64,000 nt of DNA from contig JAUMVA010000001.1 in the NCBI GenBank assembly GCA_030530425.1, forward strand, positions 102,881 to 166,880, given 5' to 3'. The translations under genes and the position numbers were made by a program. The notes below the pieces were generated by a model, which saw only the letters and a program-made list of their open reading frames with translations, was not told the DNA's origin and did not search any database. Origin of the DNA: Candidatus Saccharimonadota bacterium (GTDB taxonomy: Bacteria; Patescibacteriota; Saccharimonadia; Saccharimonadales; Saccharimonadaceae). Shown one piece after another: positions 34,749 to 43,636 of the stretch (positions are counted from its first letter, which is position 1; each line of letters starts with the position of its first letter).

Positions 34749-37700
34749 ATGGAAGGTCGAAGTCGCCTAGGTAATTCAGCTGATTCTGATCGATCAAAAT
34801 TTGTTTCAACAACTGGCATGGATGCTGAGATGATGAAACAAGCAGAGGATTTTTATGAGTCGGTTATTAATGAAACTGATGAAACTGGCAATTCTGATCC
34901 AATTACGACTAATGCAAATACTGCTGACACAATTAATAATGCTAATTCTGATTTAAATCAGGTATCAATCCCAGAAAATCTAGTCCCAGCTAACTCCACA
35001 CCCTTAAGTGCTCAAGACGCACCATGGATTCGTAATGATGTATTAAGAATAGTGATAGTTGATCAACAAAAAGATGTAGAAGAAATGGCTCGAGAGGCAG
35101 CACATCGACGACTTGAAGCGGAAATTGCGGATGATCGAAAAAAACTTGGTTTGATTAAAAATATATTTAAAAATGGAATCTGGAAAGGTTCATTTGGTCG
35201 TGAACTTATCATTGAACGTTACAGAAGAGAAGCTTTAGCAAACATTAAAGCCGGTAATAATATTTTAGCCAATCATGAAATTTCGGAACAAAAACGAGAC
35301 GAGGTGAATCAAATTACGATGGCTCGTTTTATGCAAGAGGGTGATGAGATGATTCATAAAATGGCTGGCGAGAGTAAACAATTTATTGATGGCACGACCG
35401 AAGCTGGCGCAGCAATGCGAAAAATGATTTATGGCTTATTAGAAGAAAAAATGCGCCAACCAGATATTGAACCAGGTAGCTTTGACGAGTTAATAAAGGC
35501 AAAAATTTTTGAGTATCAGCGTCAATATAATGACGAGTCTTTAATCAGACGAGGTAATTTTTACCTCAATAACATTGCATCAATTGCTGATATAGCGCGC
35601 GAAAAAGCTGAGCACTTGGCAATTATTGAAAACATTGATCGAGATGAAGCGATCCGACAAGTATTGGCTGAGGTTGAAATCTACACTGGTGAAAGTCGCA
35701 ACACTGCACGGTCTGAAATGCGACTTAGCAAAACAGAAAAATTAATCGATCGATTAAATAAAGAACCAAAAATATCACGGCTATTGGTTAAGCCAGAAAT
35801 AGTGGCTTCTGGCGTGGCCTTGGCTTCTGGGGTAATAAATTTCGCATTTAAGTCAGTAAGTCGAACAGCTTCTTCGGTTGTAATTCCAGTGCTTGGTGGC
35901 GCATTTGTTTCTGGTGTGATTAGCGGAGCTGAAGAATCTTATCGCCAAGAAGAAGCTCGTAATTTGCAACAGCGTCAATTAGCACAAGGCGGAGACGTAG
36001 CTAGTTTAACTGATGTTGAGCGAAAACGATTAGAAAAATTTTCTTATGAAACAGTAACGGCAAGTGAGATTATTGAAGATTTTGAACTCGGATTTTCAAA
36101 ATTACCAGACTTACGACCAGATTTATCACCAGAAGATGAAAAAACAATAATTGATGTGTGGGTTGCTGAACAACAAGCTAAGTTCGCTGGCGATCCAGCT
36201 GATTTTACGGCTGATTTAGCGGCGATTTTACATAATGAAATTTCGCACGTTGCTTATACTAACTCACGAATTAATGTCAGTGACAAAAATAAACTTGATT
36301 TAATTCATTATGATAGTTTGGAAGAAATGCAACAGCAACGTTGGGATATTGATGTAAAAAAAGCTCAGATGAATGTACTGTTGCAAAAAATTATGTCTGT
36401 TCGCCCAGAATTAGCAACAGAAATTTTTACTAATGATGGTATTAAAACAACAGGTGATTTAAAACAAGATTATCGAACACTGGTGGGGACGATTGAGGAC
36501 GCCTTTAACGAAGGCGCTGAAAATGATATTGATTCAAAAGATAAGGCTTTTCGTAATTTTAAACGCAAACGCGTTCTTCAAAAAGTTATGGTTGGTACGG
36601 CTACAGGTTTAGCTATAGGTGTAGCTTTTCAAGAAGTGCGGGCCTTCTTTGATGACTCATTACACGGGGTGATTGAAGGAATGTCCGGAAAACAACAATA
36701 TTCAGTTGGAGCTGAAGTTGAAGATACACTTTTGGCTCGAATGACTGGATTGCGAGCTGAAAAATTAGCTGATGTTAAAACTGGATTTTTAGAACAAGAA
36801 TTGCAGAATCTTGGCTCGCCAAATAATGTCGAAGGCATTAAACTGGACGGTGGTTTTCAAATGGTGGCCGATAAAAGCTCGGGTGGAATTGATATTGTTG
36901 ATAAAGCTGGCAAGGTAGTAGTCGATGATTTACGTTTTGATGGCAGCGGTAACTTAACTAAAGAATCACTTGCGGCATTAAGAGACAGTGGTTTTAAGGT
37001 TGATATTAACTCAGCAACTGTTGTTGATAAGCTTGAAAAAGTGGCTAAAAAAGTAAGCACTAAAGAGTTTATTAATCAAAATCGTAGTGGCATGGTTAGA
37101 ACCAGTATTAATTATTGGTACGATAATGACACGTTAAAGTTTGATCAAAACGAATTACGTATGGATTGGCAAGTTGGCAAAAATGGTGAAATTAAGCTCT
37201 TGACTAATCGGATGGCTCAAGGCGGGTCGTTTCACGACGGCAAGGTTGCAGACATTTCGTTGCGAAAGATTTTTATTTCCGCCAGTCGCTCATCGCAAAA
37301 ATTAAATTTTAGTTTTAAACCGGATGTTAATGGTACAGTAACGATTAAACCGGGTAGTGAAGCTTATAAATTATTTAAAGTAACTGACGGTAAAATTAGC
37401 TTCAAGGGTGGATTTATTCAAGTTGCTAATGAGCTAGGCTTAAACGATAAAGGCGAAACAATGATTGCTCCGCTTGCAAGTTTAGCTGGTGAAGATAGTT
37501 TTAAAGGATTTACTACAACCGAAACCGTTAAACATTTAAAACAAGTCTTTGATTATGCAATTACGGCACCTGAATTAAAAGTTGATTTAGGGGTCGATAT
37601 GGCGATTCCGCCATTTATTCCGATCTATGCTCGGCGTGAGTTACCGCCAATTAAATATAATAAGGCTGGTGATTCTAACCCACAAATTGGCGATCTTGGG

Positions 37701-39206
37701 TACTATATGTCCGAACCGGATCGTGACCAATATTATAATACTGCAGATGATAAAGCTTCAGCTAGTGATAGAATCAATCGTGATCGTCAGAGCTTCTATC
37801 CGACTGTTGAGCGTCAGGCTTTAGGCAATGATCTTGGTCGAATAATGCAATGGTATGATCACGAAATTGAACAACATAATGGCAAACAATATGCTGAATG
37901 GGTACAAAAAAAGGTAACTGAGTCAAAACTGGATCAATTATCACCTGAGACTAAAGCTATTTTGCAAATCCCAGTTTATGCGGCCGGTGAGAGTGAGGCT
38001 AATAAATTGGGCGATATTTTGCAACGTGGTTATGCTGAACAAATAAAACAAAACAAACAGCAAAAACAAGTAGCAATATTTTTAAATGTTAACTGGCGTT
38101 ATCAAGATCAGAACGATCCGCAAAAATTGGCTAATATTCAAAAAACTGTCGATGCGGTCAAACAATTTCAGGCTAAAAATCCAGATATTCAAGTTTATCC
38201 AATTTTTAACACTTTCACTGATTCGCAGCTTAAGGCTAGTGGAAATGCTATTAATCAGATTACTAAACATAACACCGATATTCTATTGTCAGCAATGGGT
38301 AAAAATGTTCGCGAAGGGCGAGTTGCGCAAGATTTTAATCCACTATTAATTCGTAATGATGCCGACGCGGAAGCACTTGATAAGAATTATTTTAGAAATA
38401 TAATTCGTATGGCTGATAATTCACCTGATACTGAAATATTTAGCGGCGTTACTTATTTCGACCGTAAACTTGCTGAGCGCAATCCAGTGTTGTCGTTATC
38501 ACTTGAGATGCTTCAGGCTTTGAATATTTATGCCAAGGCTCGCGGTAATATTCATACCGCTGGAGCTAACTTTGCTTATCGTGCCAAGTCAGTTGCGGAG
38601 ACGGGATTTGGAATTAACGCTCGGATGTTTGGTGTTGGTTTAGATGATATGCAATTTGGACGATTAATTAAACGCAAACGTGCTGTAGCAGAAGCTGATG
38701 GACAAACTTTTGATGGAAACCTAGGAAGGTTAGTTGGCAATGCACGCTTAATGACCAATGCTGATCGCCAAGAACAATCCTATATCAATGGTAAGAATAG
38801 TGTCGATCCTTGGTCGGATGAAGGAAGTTTTTATGATGAAAATGGTAATTACGTTGGTCGCAATAGATCAGGAAATGGCACTAGTCAACTAAAAAATGAT
38901 ATAGATTTATTAAAGTTAATGTCCGAATCTGAGGCTAAAGAAGAAATAAAAAAGCGTTTGGAACATAATATATCTTTAGTTTTGCACTATAACTCTAAAG
39001 ATAATTATCGTTATGGCAAAATTTGGCTTAAATCATATTTAGGTATTGCTAATGAACAAGATAGTGAACAGTACTTTTCAATCAAAGATTCAAAGATCGT
39101 TTTTACGGAGCAGGGAGTCAATCAAGCTTATGATCGTTTGATTAAAAATAATGTCGATTTTTGTCAATTCTTACAGAAAAAGACCGACTACTGGAATGTC
39201 CTTTAG
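34749..39206 (+). CDS. Giant membrane/coiled-coil protein with GT2-like C-terminal domain (1485 aa)
   Basis: 1485 residues; AGGA lies before ATG 34749. Residues 1-90 are polar and disordered, 95-345 charged helical/coiled coil. A Gly/Ala/Val-rich hydrophobic stretch follows (VASGVALASGVINFAFKSVS and onward, about 352-395), then another helical region and a short hydrophobic segment (VGTATGLAIGVAF, about 615-628). After a beta-rich middle (about 690-980), the end resembles a GT-A glycosyltransferase of the GT2 type: VAIFLNVNWRYQ (about 1107), NDADAEAL in the place of the DxD motif (about 1203) and GVGLDDMQFGRLIKRKR in the place of the family's acidic (E/D)D motif (about 1295-1311). Such a fusion is unfamiliar to me. 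Acceptor and sugar are unknown. Confidence 0.72.
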   Translation: MEGRSRLGNSADSDRSKFVSTTGMDAEMMKQAEDFYESVINETDETGNSDPITTNANTADTINNANSDLNQVSIPENLVPANSTPLSAQDAPWIRNDVLRIVIVDQQKDVEEMAREAAHRRLEAEIADDRKKLGLIKNIFKNGIWKGSFGRELIIERYRREALANIKAGNNILANHEISEQKRDEVNQITMARFMQEGDEMIHKMAGESKQFIDGTTEAGAAMRKMIYGLLEEKMRQPDIEPGSFDELIKAKIFEYQRQYNDESLIRRGNFYLNNIASIADIAREKAEHLAIIENIDRDEAIRQVLAEVEIYTGESRNTARSEMRLSKTEKLIDRLNKEPKISRLLVKPEIVASGVALASGVINFAFKSVSRTASSVVIPVLGGAFVSGVISGAEESYRQEEARNLQQRQLAQGGDVASLTDVERKRLEKFSYETVTASEIIEDFELGFSKLPDLRPDLSPEDEKTIIDVWVAEQQAKFAGDPADFTADLAAILHNEISHVAYTNSRINVSDKNKLDLIHYDSLEEMQQQRWDIDVKKAQMNVLLQKIMSVRPELATEIFTNDGIKTTGDLKQDYRTLVGTIEDAFNEGAENDIDSKDKAFRNFKRKRVLQKVMVGTATGLAIGVAFQEVRAFFDDSLHGVIEGMSGKQQYSVGAEVEDTLLARMTGLRAEKLADVKTGFLEQELQNLGSPNNVEGIKLDGGFQMVADKSSGGIDIVDKAGKVVVDDLRFDGSGNLTKESLAALRDSGFKVDINSATVVDKLEKVAKKVSTKEFINQNRSGMVRTSINYWYDNDTLKFDQNELRMDWQVGKNGEIKLLTNRMAQGGSFHDGKVADISLRKIFISASRSSQKLNFSFKPDVNGTVTIKPGSEAYKLFKVTDGKISFKGGFIQVANELGLNDKGETMIAPLASLAGEDSFKGFTTTETVKHLKQVFDYAITAPELKVDLGVDMAIPPFIPIYARRELPPIKYNKAGDSNPQIGDLGYYMSEPDRDQYYNTADDKASASDRINRDRQSFYPTVERQALGNDLGRIMQWYDHEIEQHNGKQYAEWVQKKVTESKLDQLSPETKAILQIPVYAAGESEANKLGDILQRGYAEQIKQNKQQKQVAIFLNVNWRYQDQNDPQKLANIQKTVDAVKQFQAKNPDIQVYPIFNTFTDSQLKASGNAINQITKHNTDILLSAMGKNVREGRVAQDFNPLLIRNDADAEALDKNYFRNIIRMADNSPDTEIFSGVTYFDRKLAERNPVLSLSLEMLQALNIYAKARGNIHTAGANFAYRAKSVAETGFGINARMFGVGLDDMQFGRLIKRKRAVAEADGQTFDGNLGRLVGNARLMTNADRQEQSYINGKNSVDPWSDEGSFYDENGNYVGRNRSGNGTSQLKNDIDLLKLMSESEAKEEIKKRLEHNISLVLHYNSKDNYRYGKIWLKSYLGIANEQDSEQYFSIKDSKIVFTEQGVNQAYDRLIKNNVDFCQFLQKKTDYWNVL

Positions 39207-39214
39207 TCTTGGGC

Positions 39215-39243
39215 TTGTAAAATATAGTTTTATCTGGTAAAAT
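39215..39243 (+). promoter_or_regulatory. Promoter of rpsO (near leaderless)
   Basis: TTGTAA (39215-39220), 17-nt spacer, TAAAAT (39238-39243), ATG 8 nt later at 39252. There is no space for a Shine-Dalgarno sequence downstream of +1. Confidence 0.75.
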
Positions 39244-39251
39244 AATCTGCG

Positions 39252-39518
39252 ATGATTACTAAAGATAATAAAGCTCAGGCAATTAAGCTGACTCAGCGCG
39301 ATGCAAAAGATGTTGGTTCACCAGAGGCGCAGGTGTCAATTTTGACAGCTCGAATAAATGAGTTGATCACTCATTTGAAGGTAAATAAACATGATAAAAT
39401 GGCTCGTCGTGGCTTAATTCAAATGGTTGGTCGCCGTAAAAAGTTACTCAAGTATCTTGAAAAAAAGAATTACGAAGCTTATAAACAGACCATTCAAACT
39501 CTAAAACTGCGCAAATAA
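39252..39518 (+). CDS. rpsO: Small ribosomal subunit protein uS15
   Basis: 88 residues, the normal length, with the S15 pattern DVGSPEAQVSILTARINELI and HDKMARRGLIQMVGRRKKLL. It binds 16S rRNA at the central domain. The mRNA appears leaderless, so the S15 autoregulation by a 5' leader seen in other bacteria has no room here. The terminator hairpin straddles the stop codon. The usual partner pnp lies 1.4 kb downstream, with one minus-strand gene in between. Confidence 0.96.
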   Translation: MITKDNKAQAIKLTQRDAKDVGSPEAQVSILTARINELITHLKVNKHDKMARRGLIQMVGRRKKLLKYLEKKNYEAYKQTIQTLKLRK

Positions 39519-39528
39519 GCGCAGTTTT
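39503..39528 (+). terminator. Terminator of rpsO overlapping its stop codon
   Basis: 10-bp perfect stem AAAACTGCGC / GCGCAGTTTT with loop AAATAA; the loop contains the rpsO stop TAA. ATTTTAG follows. Confidence 0.8.
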
Positions 39529-39544
39529 ATTTTAGCGGATTAAA

Positions 39545-40684
39545 TTAGTTATTATTATGGTTTGGACTATCGAAATCAACTGTTTCATTAAAGATAACTA
39601 GTTGCTCAACGTTACCACTAAAGTTGAAATGATCATCTTTGTAATAGGATAAATCACCCATTGTTGTGGCTAAACTTTGTTTTTCAGTCAATAGTGGCTG
39701 ATCAACGATAAACTCAACCACGCTACCATCAACATTCTGCGTTAAATTGTCATCTAGGGTGTCAAGATTCTTTTTTATGTCACCGACAACGAAGAGGTGA
39801 GTTGATTGGGATTCGCCATCGCCAAAGGTAACTTGAGCAAGTTTACCGACCGTGTCTGTTGCGCTAGTACCGACGGCAATCATTGGTAAGGTCTTACCAT
39901 GGTAATTATAGGCTCGTAAACCTTGGTCAGTGCTAAAGCTATTTTTTGATTGCTGCAAAAACCATTGCTCTGACGTTCTGTTAGTAATTGTTGCGTAAGA
40001 CATAAACGACTTAAACTTACCAGCATTTTCTAGATCGAAAACTTTCTCAATTGTGGGTTGATTATCTTCAAAAAGTAATTCTTCTGGCACGCCTTTTAAG
40101 ACAAATTCGGTGGCAATGCCTTTGAAGTTAGAACGATCATCCTCGTTAATAACATAGTTGGTAGATTGTTCTTTAGTTTGATTTTCCGATTCAATATCTG
40201 AATCTTCTGTCTTAAAGGCGTCAGCACTTCGGATGTATTCCAAGGCGGTTCGCGGGTGCGGCTCGGTATCGTGGTTGGTCAACTGGTCTACTTCGTGCCT
40301 ATCCATTCCGTAGTAAATCCTATCGTTATAATTTGGATTTAATGATGGATCATCAAGATCAGTAAAATTATCATCATCATTATACTCAACTGTTTGTGTT
40401 GGTTGAGGAGAAGTTTCTTTATTAACTAATTTACCATAGCCAGCAATAACGCCAGCTGCAATTAAAGCTGATAGGCCAACTTTGCGGATAAATTTTTGTT
40501 GTTGACGACGAAGTTTTTCGGCTTGTCGTTGTCTATATTGCTCAGCTTTTGCTAATCGCTTGCTGTTATATTCTTCTTGTTCATCAGCTAATTGCTGTTC
40601 ACGTTGAATCCGTTCTCGGCGCCAACGTTCTATATCTGGAATCTTAAGTTCCGGGCGGTTATTCGTGTTTTCTGGATTGTTCAT
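39545..40684 (-). CDS. Membrane-anchored orphan protein, 379 aa
   Basis: 379 residues. The first 65 are a highly charged Arg/Gln/Glu coiled coil (RWRRERIQREQQLADEQEEY), followed by a short membrane helix VGLSALIAAGVIAGYGKLV (about 67-85). An acidic linker with repeated DD and NDR leads to a beta-rich extracytoplasmic domain (about 180-379). No family recognised. It lies between rpsO and pnp on the other strand. Its promoter and leader are nearly the same as those of the phosphoribosyltransferase-like gene at 4690-5958, so the two should be expressed together. There is no Shine-Dalgarno sequence. Confidence 0.73.
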   Translation of the reverse strand: MNNPENTNNRPELKIPDIERWRRERIQREQQLADEQEEYNSKRLAKAEQYRQRQAEKLRRQQQKFIRKVGLSALIAAGVIAGYGKLVNKETSPQPTQTVEYNDDDNFTDLDDPSLNPNYNDRIYYGMDRHEVDQLTNHDTEPHPRTALEYIRSADAFKTEDSDIESENQTKEQSTNYVINEDDRSNFKGIATEFVLKGVPEELLFEDNQPTIEKVFDLENAGKFKSFMSYATITNRTSEQWFLQQSKNSFSTDQGLRAYNYHGKTLPMIAVGTSATDTVGKLAQVTFGDGESQSTHLFVVGDIKKNLDTLDDNLTQNVDGSVVEFIVDQPLLTEKQSLATTMGDLSYYKDDHFNFSGNVEQLVIFNETVDFDSPNHNNN

Positions 40685-40713
40685 ATGTTTGTTTTTAAGT
40701 TAATGATACTTTC

Positions 40714-40742
40714 ATTATAACACGTTTGTACTAAAAAGTCAA
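40714..40742 (-). promoter_or_regulatory. Promoter of the 379-aa gene (twin of 4623-4651)
   Basis: Minus strand TTGACT (40737-40742), 17-nt spacer, TATAAT (40714-40719). The spacer end and -10 (ACAAACGTGTTATAAT) and the next bases (AAAGTATCATTAA, after one differing base) match the promoter at 4623. AAAACAAACAT follows in both leaders. Confidence 0.82.
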
Positions 40743-40762
40743 TAGTAGCTATATGTTAATGA

Positions 40763-40790
40763 TTGAAAAATAAGTAGTTTTTGGTATAAT
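40763..40790 (+). promoter_or_regulatory. Promoter of pnp
   Basis: TTGAAA (40763-40768), 16-nt spacer, TATAAT (40785-40790) preceded by TGG (extended -10). Start near 40797, leader about 85 nt. Confidence 0.72.
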
Positions 40791-40807
40791 GATAAGAGTA
40801 ATTAAGA

Positions 40808-40869
40808 GCTAGATGCGTGGTAGATTCTGGAGTTTAAATCTAAAATCCAAAACCTGCTCCTCATCTAGT
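40808..40869 (+). promoter_or_regulatory. pnp leader hairpin
   Basis: The leader folds into a closing stem GCTAGATG / CATCTAGT (8 bp, one G-U) around an inner stem TAGATT / AATCTA (40821-40826 with 40837-40842). The Shine-Dalgarno AAAGGAG begins right after the closing stem. In E. coli the pnp leader hairpin is cut by RNase III and controls PNPase synthesis. A like role here is inferred. Confidence 0.5.
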
Positions 40870-40881
40870 GAAAGGAGAAAA

Positions 40882-42993
40882 ATGATTATAAATCCTCTAG
40901 GCAAAGATATTATTAGTGTGTCTGGTGATTGGTGTGGCCGTAAGTTAACGCTTGAGGTCAATCGTGTTGGATTTCGTACGACAGCTAGTGTGTTGGTGCG
41001 TTATGGCGATACGGTAGTGCTGGGTAATGTGATGGTTGGTAAAGTTGATCCGACTCGTGATTATTTCCCATTGTCAATTGATTATGAAGAAAAATTTTAT
41101 GCAGCTGGTAAAATTTCTGGCTCAAAGTTTATTAAACGAGAGGGCAAACCTAGTGACCAAGCCATTCTGTCAGGTCGGTTGATTGATCGACCAATTCGAC
41201 CACTGTTTCCAAAAGGTTATCGCCAAGAAGTGCAGGCAGTGGCTAGTGTGCTATCAATGGATCCAGATTTTCGTCCAGATATTGTGGCAATGATTGCAAC
41301 TAGTGCGGCCTTGATGATTGCCGGTGTGCCGTTTGATGGTCCAGTGGCTGGTTTGCGAGTGGCGTATGTTGATAATAAATTTAAGGCTTTTTCAAGCCCA
41401 ACTGAACAGCTTGAATCGGTGATTGACTTAACGGTGGCTGGTATTGAGAGCGGCATCACAATGGTTGAGGCTGGGGCTAAAGAAGTGTCAGAAACTTTGT
41501 TGGCTGATGCGTTCGCTTGGGCACATCAAGCAATTCAGCCTGCAATCGCTTTGCAGCGTGAGCTAGTATCGAAGTTGGAGGTGGTGACTTTGCCATATGA
41601 ATTAGTTGTTCCAGACGAGGCTATTTTGTCTGAAGTGGCAGATTGGTGTGAAGGCAAATTTACACCAGACATGCGTCAACAGTACCCAATGCGTAATATC
41701 TTGGTTGATAAACTAAAGCAACAAATGCACGCTGAAATGGAAACTAAATATGGCGAAGTATATGCTGAAAAGAAATCTGCATATGACGAAGCATTTGAAA
41801 AAGAATCACACAAGGATGTTCGTCGTGGTATTATTGAAGACGGTATTCGACCCGATGGTCGTAAGTTGGATGAGATTCGACCACTATCGAGTGAAGTGGG
41901 AATTCTACCAAGAACGCACGGTTCGAGCTTGTTTACACGTGGAGTAACTCAGGCGATGAATATTGTAACTTTAGCACCATTATCTTATGCGCAGCTTGTC
42001 GATACCATGGAAGTGACTGATGGTGAACGTCGCTATATGCATCATTATAATGCACCAAGCTATACTGTTGGAGAATGTGGACGTTTGGGATCGCCTGGAC
42101 GTCGTGAGATTGGCCATGGTTATCTAGCAGAGCGGGCACTTGAGCCAGTTTTGCCGGCGAAAGAAGATTTTCCGTATGCCATTCGTTCCGTAACCGAGAT
42201 TATGTCGCAAAATGGTTCAACTTCAATGGCGGCGACTTGCTCAAGTTGTTTAGCACTGATGGATGCTGGCGTACCATTAAAACGACCAGTAGCTGGTATT
42301 GCAATGGGGCTGATGATGAGCGAAACGGGTGAACCATTCATTTTGAGTGATATTGCCGATACAGAAGATTTTGCTGGTGATATGGATTTCAAATCAACTG
42401 GTACAGAGATTGGTGTAACGGCTTTGCAAATGGATATGAAAGTTCATGGTCTGTCGGTCGATGTATTGCGTAAGGCAATTTTGCGAGCCAAAGAAGGCCG
42501 TGAAAAAATTATGGCACATATGTTGTCAATCTTGGCTGAGCCACGTAAAGAACTCAGTCCGTATGCACCACGAATTGAAAAGATAAAAATTAATCCAGAT
42601 AAAATAGGGGCAGTAATCGGTAAGGGTGGCGAAGTAATTCGGGAAATCACCTCAACTACTGGCGCGGAAATTGATATTGATGACGATGGCTTGGTAACAA
42701 TTGCCGCAACTGATCAAGCAGCGATTGTTAAGGCGCTGGATTGGGTCAGAAAGTTAACAGTAGAGCCAGAAATTGGTGAAATCTACACCGGTAAAGTAGT
42801 GTCAATTAAAGAATTTGGTGCGTTCGTAAATATTTTGCCAGGCATTGATGGTATGGTCCATATTTCAGAATTGGCTGATCACCGTGTGGAAAAAGTTGAA
42901 GATGTCTTGCATGTTGGTGCTGAAGTGAGAGTTAAGTTACTGGCAATTGATGAAAAAGGCCGTCTAAAACTTTCAATAAAGGCTGCTAAATAA
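40882..42993 (+). CDS. pnp: Polynucleotide phosphorylase
   Basis: 703 residues from ATG 40882, fixed by AAAGGAGAAAA; an in-frame ATG at 40813 lies inside the leader hairpin and is rejected. PNPase degrades RNA 3'-5' with phosphate. Order: first RNase PH domain (about 10-140), an all-helical linker, second RNase PH domain with [13 protein letters not shown] (about 350) and the active-site region [13 protein letters not shown] (about 490), KH domain ([20 protein letters not shown], about 573-592) and S1 domain ([20 protein letters not shown], about 637-656). All domains are present. Monocistronic, with its own terminator. Confidence 0.96.
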   Translation: MIINPLGKDIISVSGDWCGRKLTLEVNRVGFRTTASVLVRYGDTVVLGNVMVGKVDPTRDYFPLSIDYEEKFYAAGKISGSKFIKREGKPSDQAILSGRLIDRPIRPLFPKGYRQEVQAVASVLSMDPDFRPDIVAMIATSAALMIAGVPFDGPVAGLRVAYVDNKFKAFSSPTEQLESVIDLTVAGIESGITMVEAGAKEVSETLLADAFAWAHQAIQPAIALQRELVSKLEVVTLPYELVVPDEAILSEVADWCEGKFTPDMRQQYPMRNILVDKLKQQMHAEMETKYGEVYAEKKSAYDEAFEKESHKDVRRGIIEDGIRPDGRKLDEIRPLSSEVGILPRTHGSSLFTRGVTQAMNIVTLAPLSYAQLVDTMEVTDGERRYMHHYNAPSYTVGECGRLGSPGRREIGHGYLAERALEPVLPAKEDFPYAIRSVTEIMSQNGSTSMAATCSSCLALMDAGVPLKRPVAGIAMGLMMSETGEPFILSDIADTEDFAGDMDFKSTGTEIGVTALQMDMKVHGLSVDVLRKAILRAKEGREKIMAHMLSILAEPRKELSPYAPRIEKIKINPDKIGAVIGKGGEVIREITSTTGAEIDIDDDGLVTIAATDQAAIVKALDWVRKLTVEPEIGEIYTGKVVSIKEFGAFVNILPGIDGMVHISELADHRVEKVEDVLHVGAEVRVKLLAIDEKGRLKLSIKAAK

Positions 42994-43013
42994 CTTAAGT
43001 TATCAAAGTTAGC

Positions 43014-43041
43014 AAAAACCTCAGTTCTATCTGAGGTTTTT
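43014..43041 (+). terminator. Terminator of pnp
   Basis: 11-bp perfect stem AAAAACCTCAG / CTGAGGTTTTT with loop TTCTAT, then ATATT. Confidence 0.85.
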
Positions 43042-43069
43042 ATATTGCATAAGTTATTTTCGCCTGTTT

Positions 43070-43636
43070 TCATTCAATTTTTATGATTTTACCATGCTTG
43101 AGGTGAAGTAAGCGTTGGTTGCGACTGCCACGCCATTTGAGTGTTAAATCGCGTTGTGACAGAATAAAAGGACCATCAATCAAAGCGTCAAGTGATTGGA
43201 TAAAGCGCCAAGCGTTGCTATCATGAGTGATGTTTTCATAGATTAAGCCACTAAATGACCAGATGTTCCAGCCTAGCTCTTGACGTGCCCAATCGGCAAT
43301 TTGGCGACAGGCTTGGGCTTGTAGTAGTGGCTCACCACCGCAAAAGGTCAGTCCAGTTTGACCTTTCATGGCACGTAACTGACGCTTAATTTCTTTGATA
43401 GCGATAAGTTGACCATCGGCTTCACTCCAAGTTTCAGGATTTTGACAGCCAGGGCAATATTGACGACAACCTTGTGTCCAAATTACTGCTCTAAGACCTG
43501 GACCATTAACAATATTATCATGCTCTAATGGCCCAGCGAGTCGAATATAACCATCTGGAGTGTCAAGCTGAGGCTCAAACAATTTGGTGTTTTGTTTTAA
43601 AACCTGACAACTAGCAGATGAATTAAAGTGTGTCAT
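43070..43636 (-). CDS. nrdG: Anaerobic ribonucleotide reductase activating protein
   Basis: 188 residues, radical-SAM enzyme that installs the glycyl radical on NrdD. The 4Fe-4S motif CxxxCxxC is CRQYCPGC (about 56-63), preceded by GPGLRAVIWTQG. TFCGGEPLL (about 97-105) is the GGE motif that binds SAM. Its start shares one base with the end of nrdD (1-nt overlap), so the two are co-translated. A tail of about 35 residues (LTLKWRGSRNQRLL ...) resembles that of other NrdG-like activases. Confidence 0.92.
   Translation of the reverse strand: MTHFNSSASCQVLKQNTKLFEPQLDTPDGYIRLAGPLEHDNIVNGPGLRAVIWTQGCRQYCPGCQNPETWSEADGQLIAIKEIKRQLRAMKGQTGLTFCGGEPLLQAQACRQIADWARQELGWNIWSFSGLIYENITHDSNAWRFIQSLDALIDGPFILSQRDLTLKWRGSRNQRLLHLKHGKIIKIE

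Noticed and set aside
40813..40881. Longer PNPase start at 40813
   Set aside because: It lies in the leader hairpin; AAAGGAG precedes ATG 40882, and the protein then starts like other PNPases.
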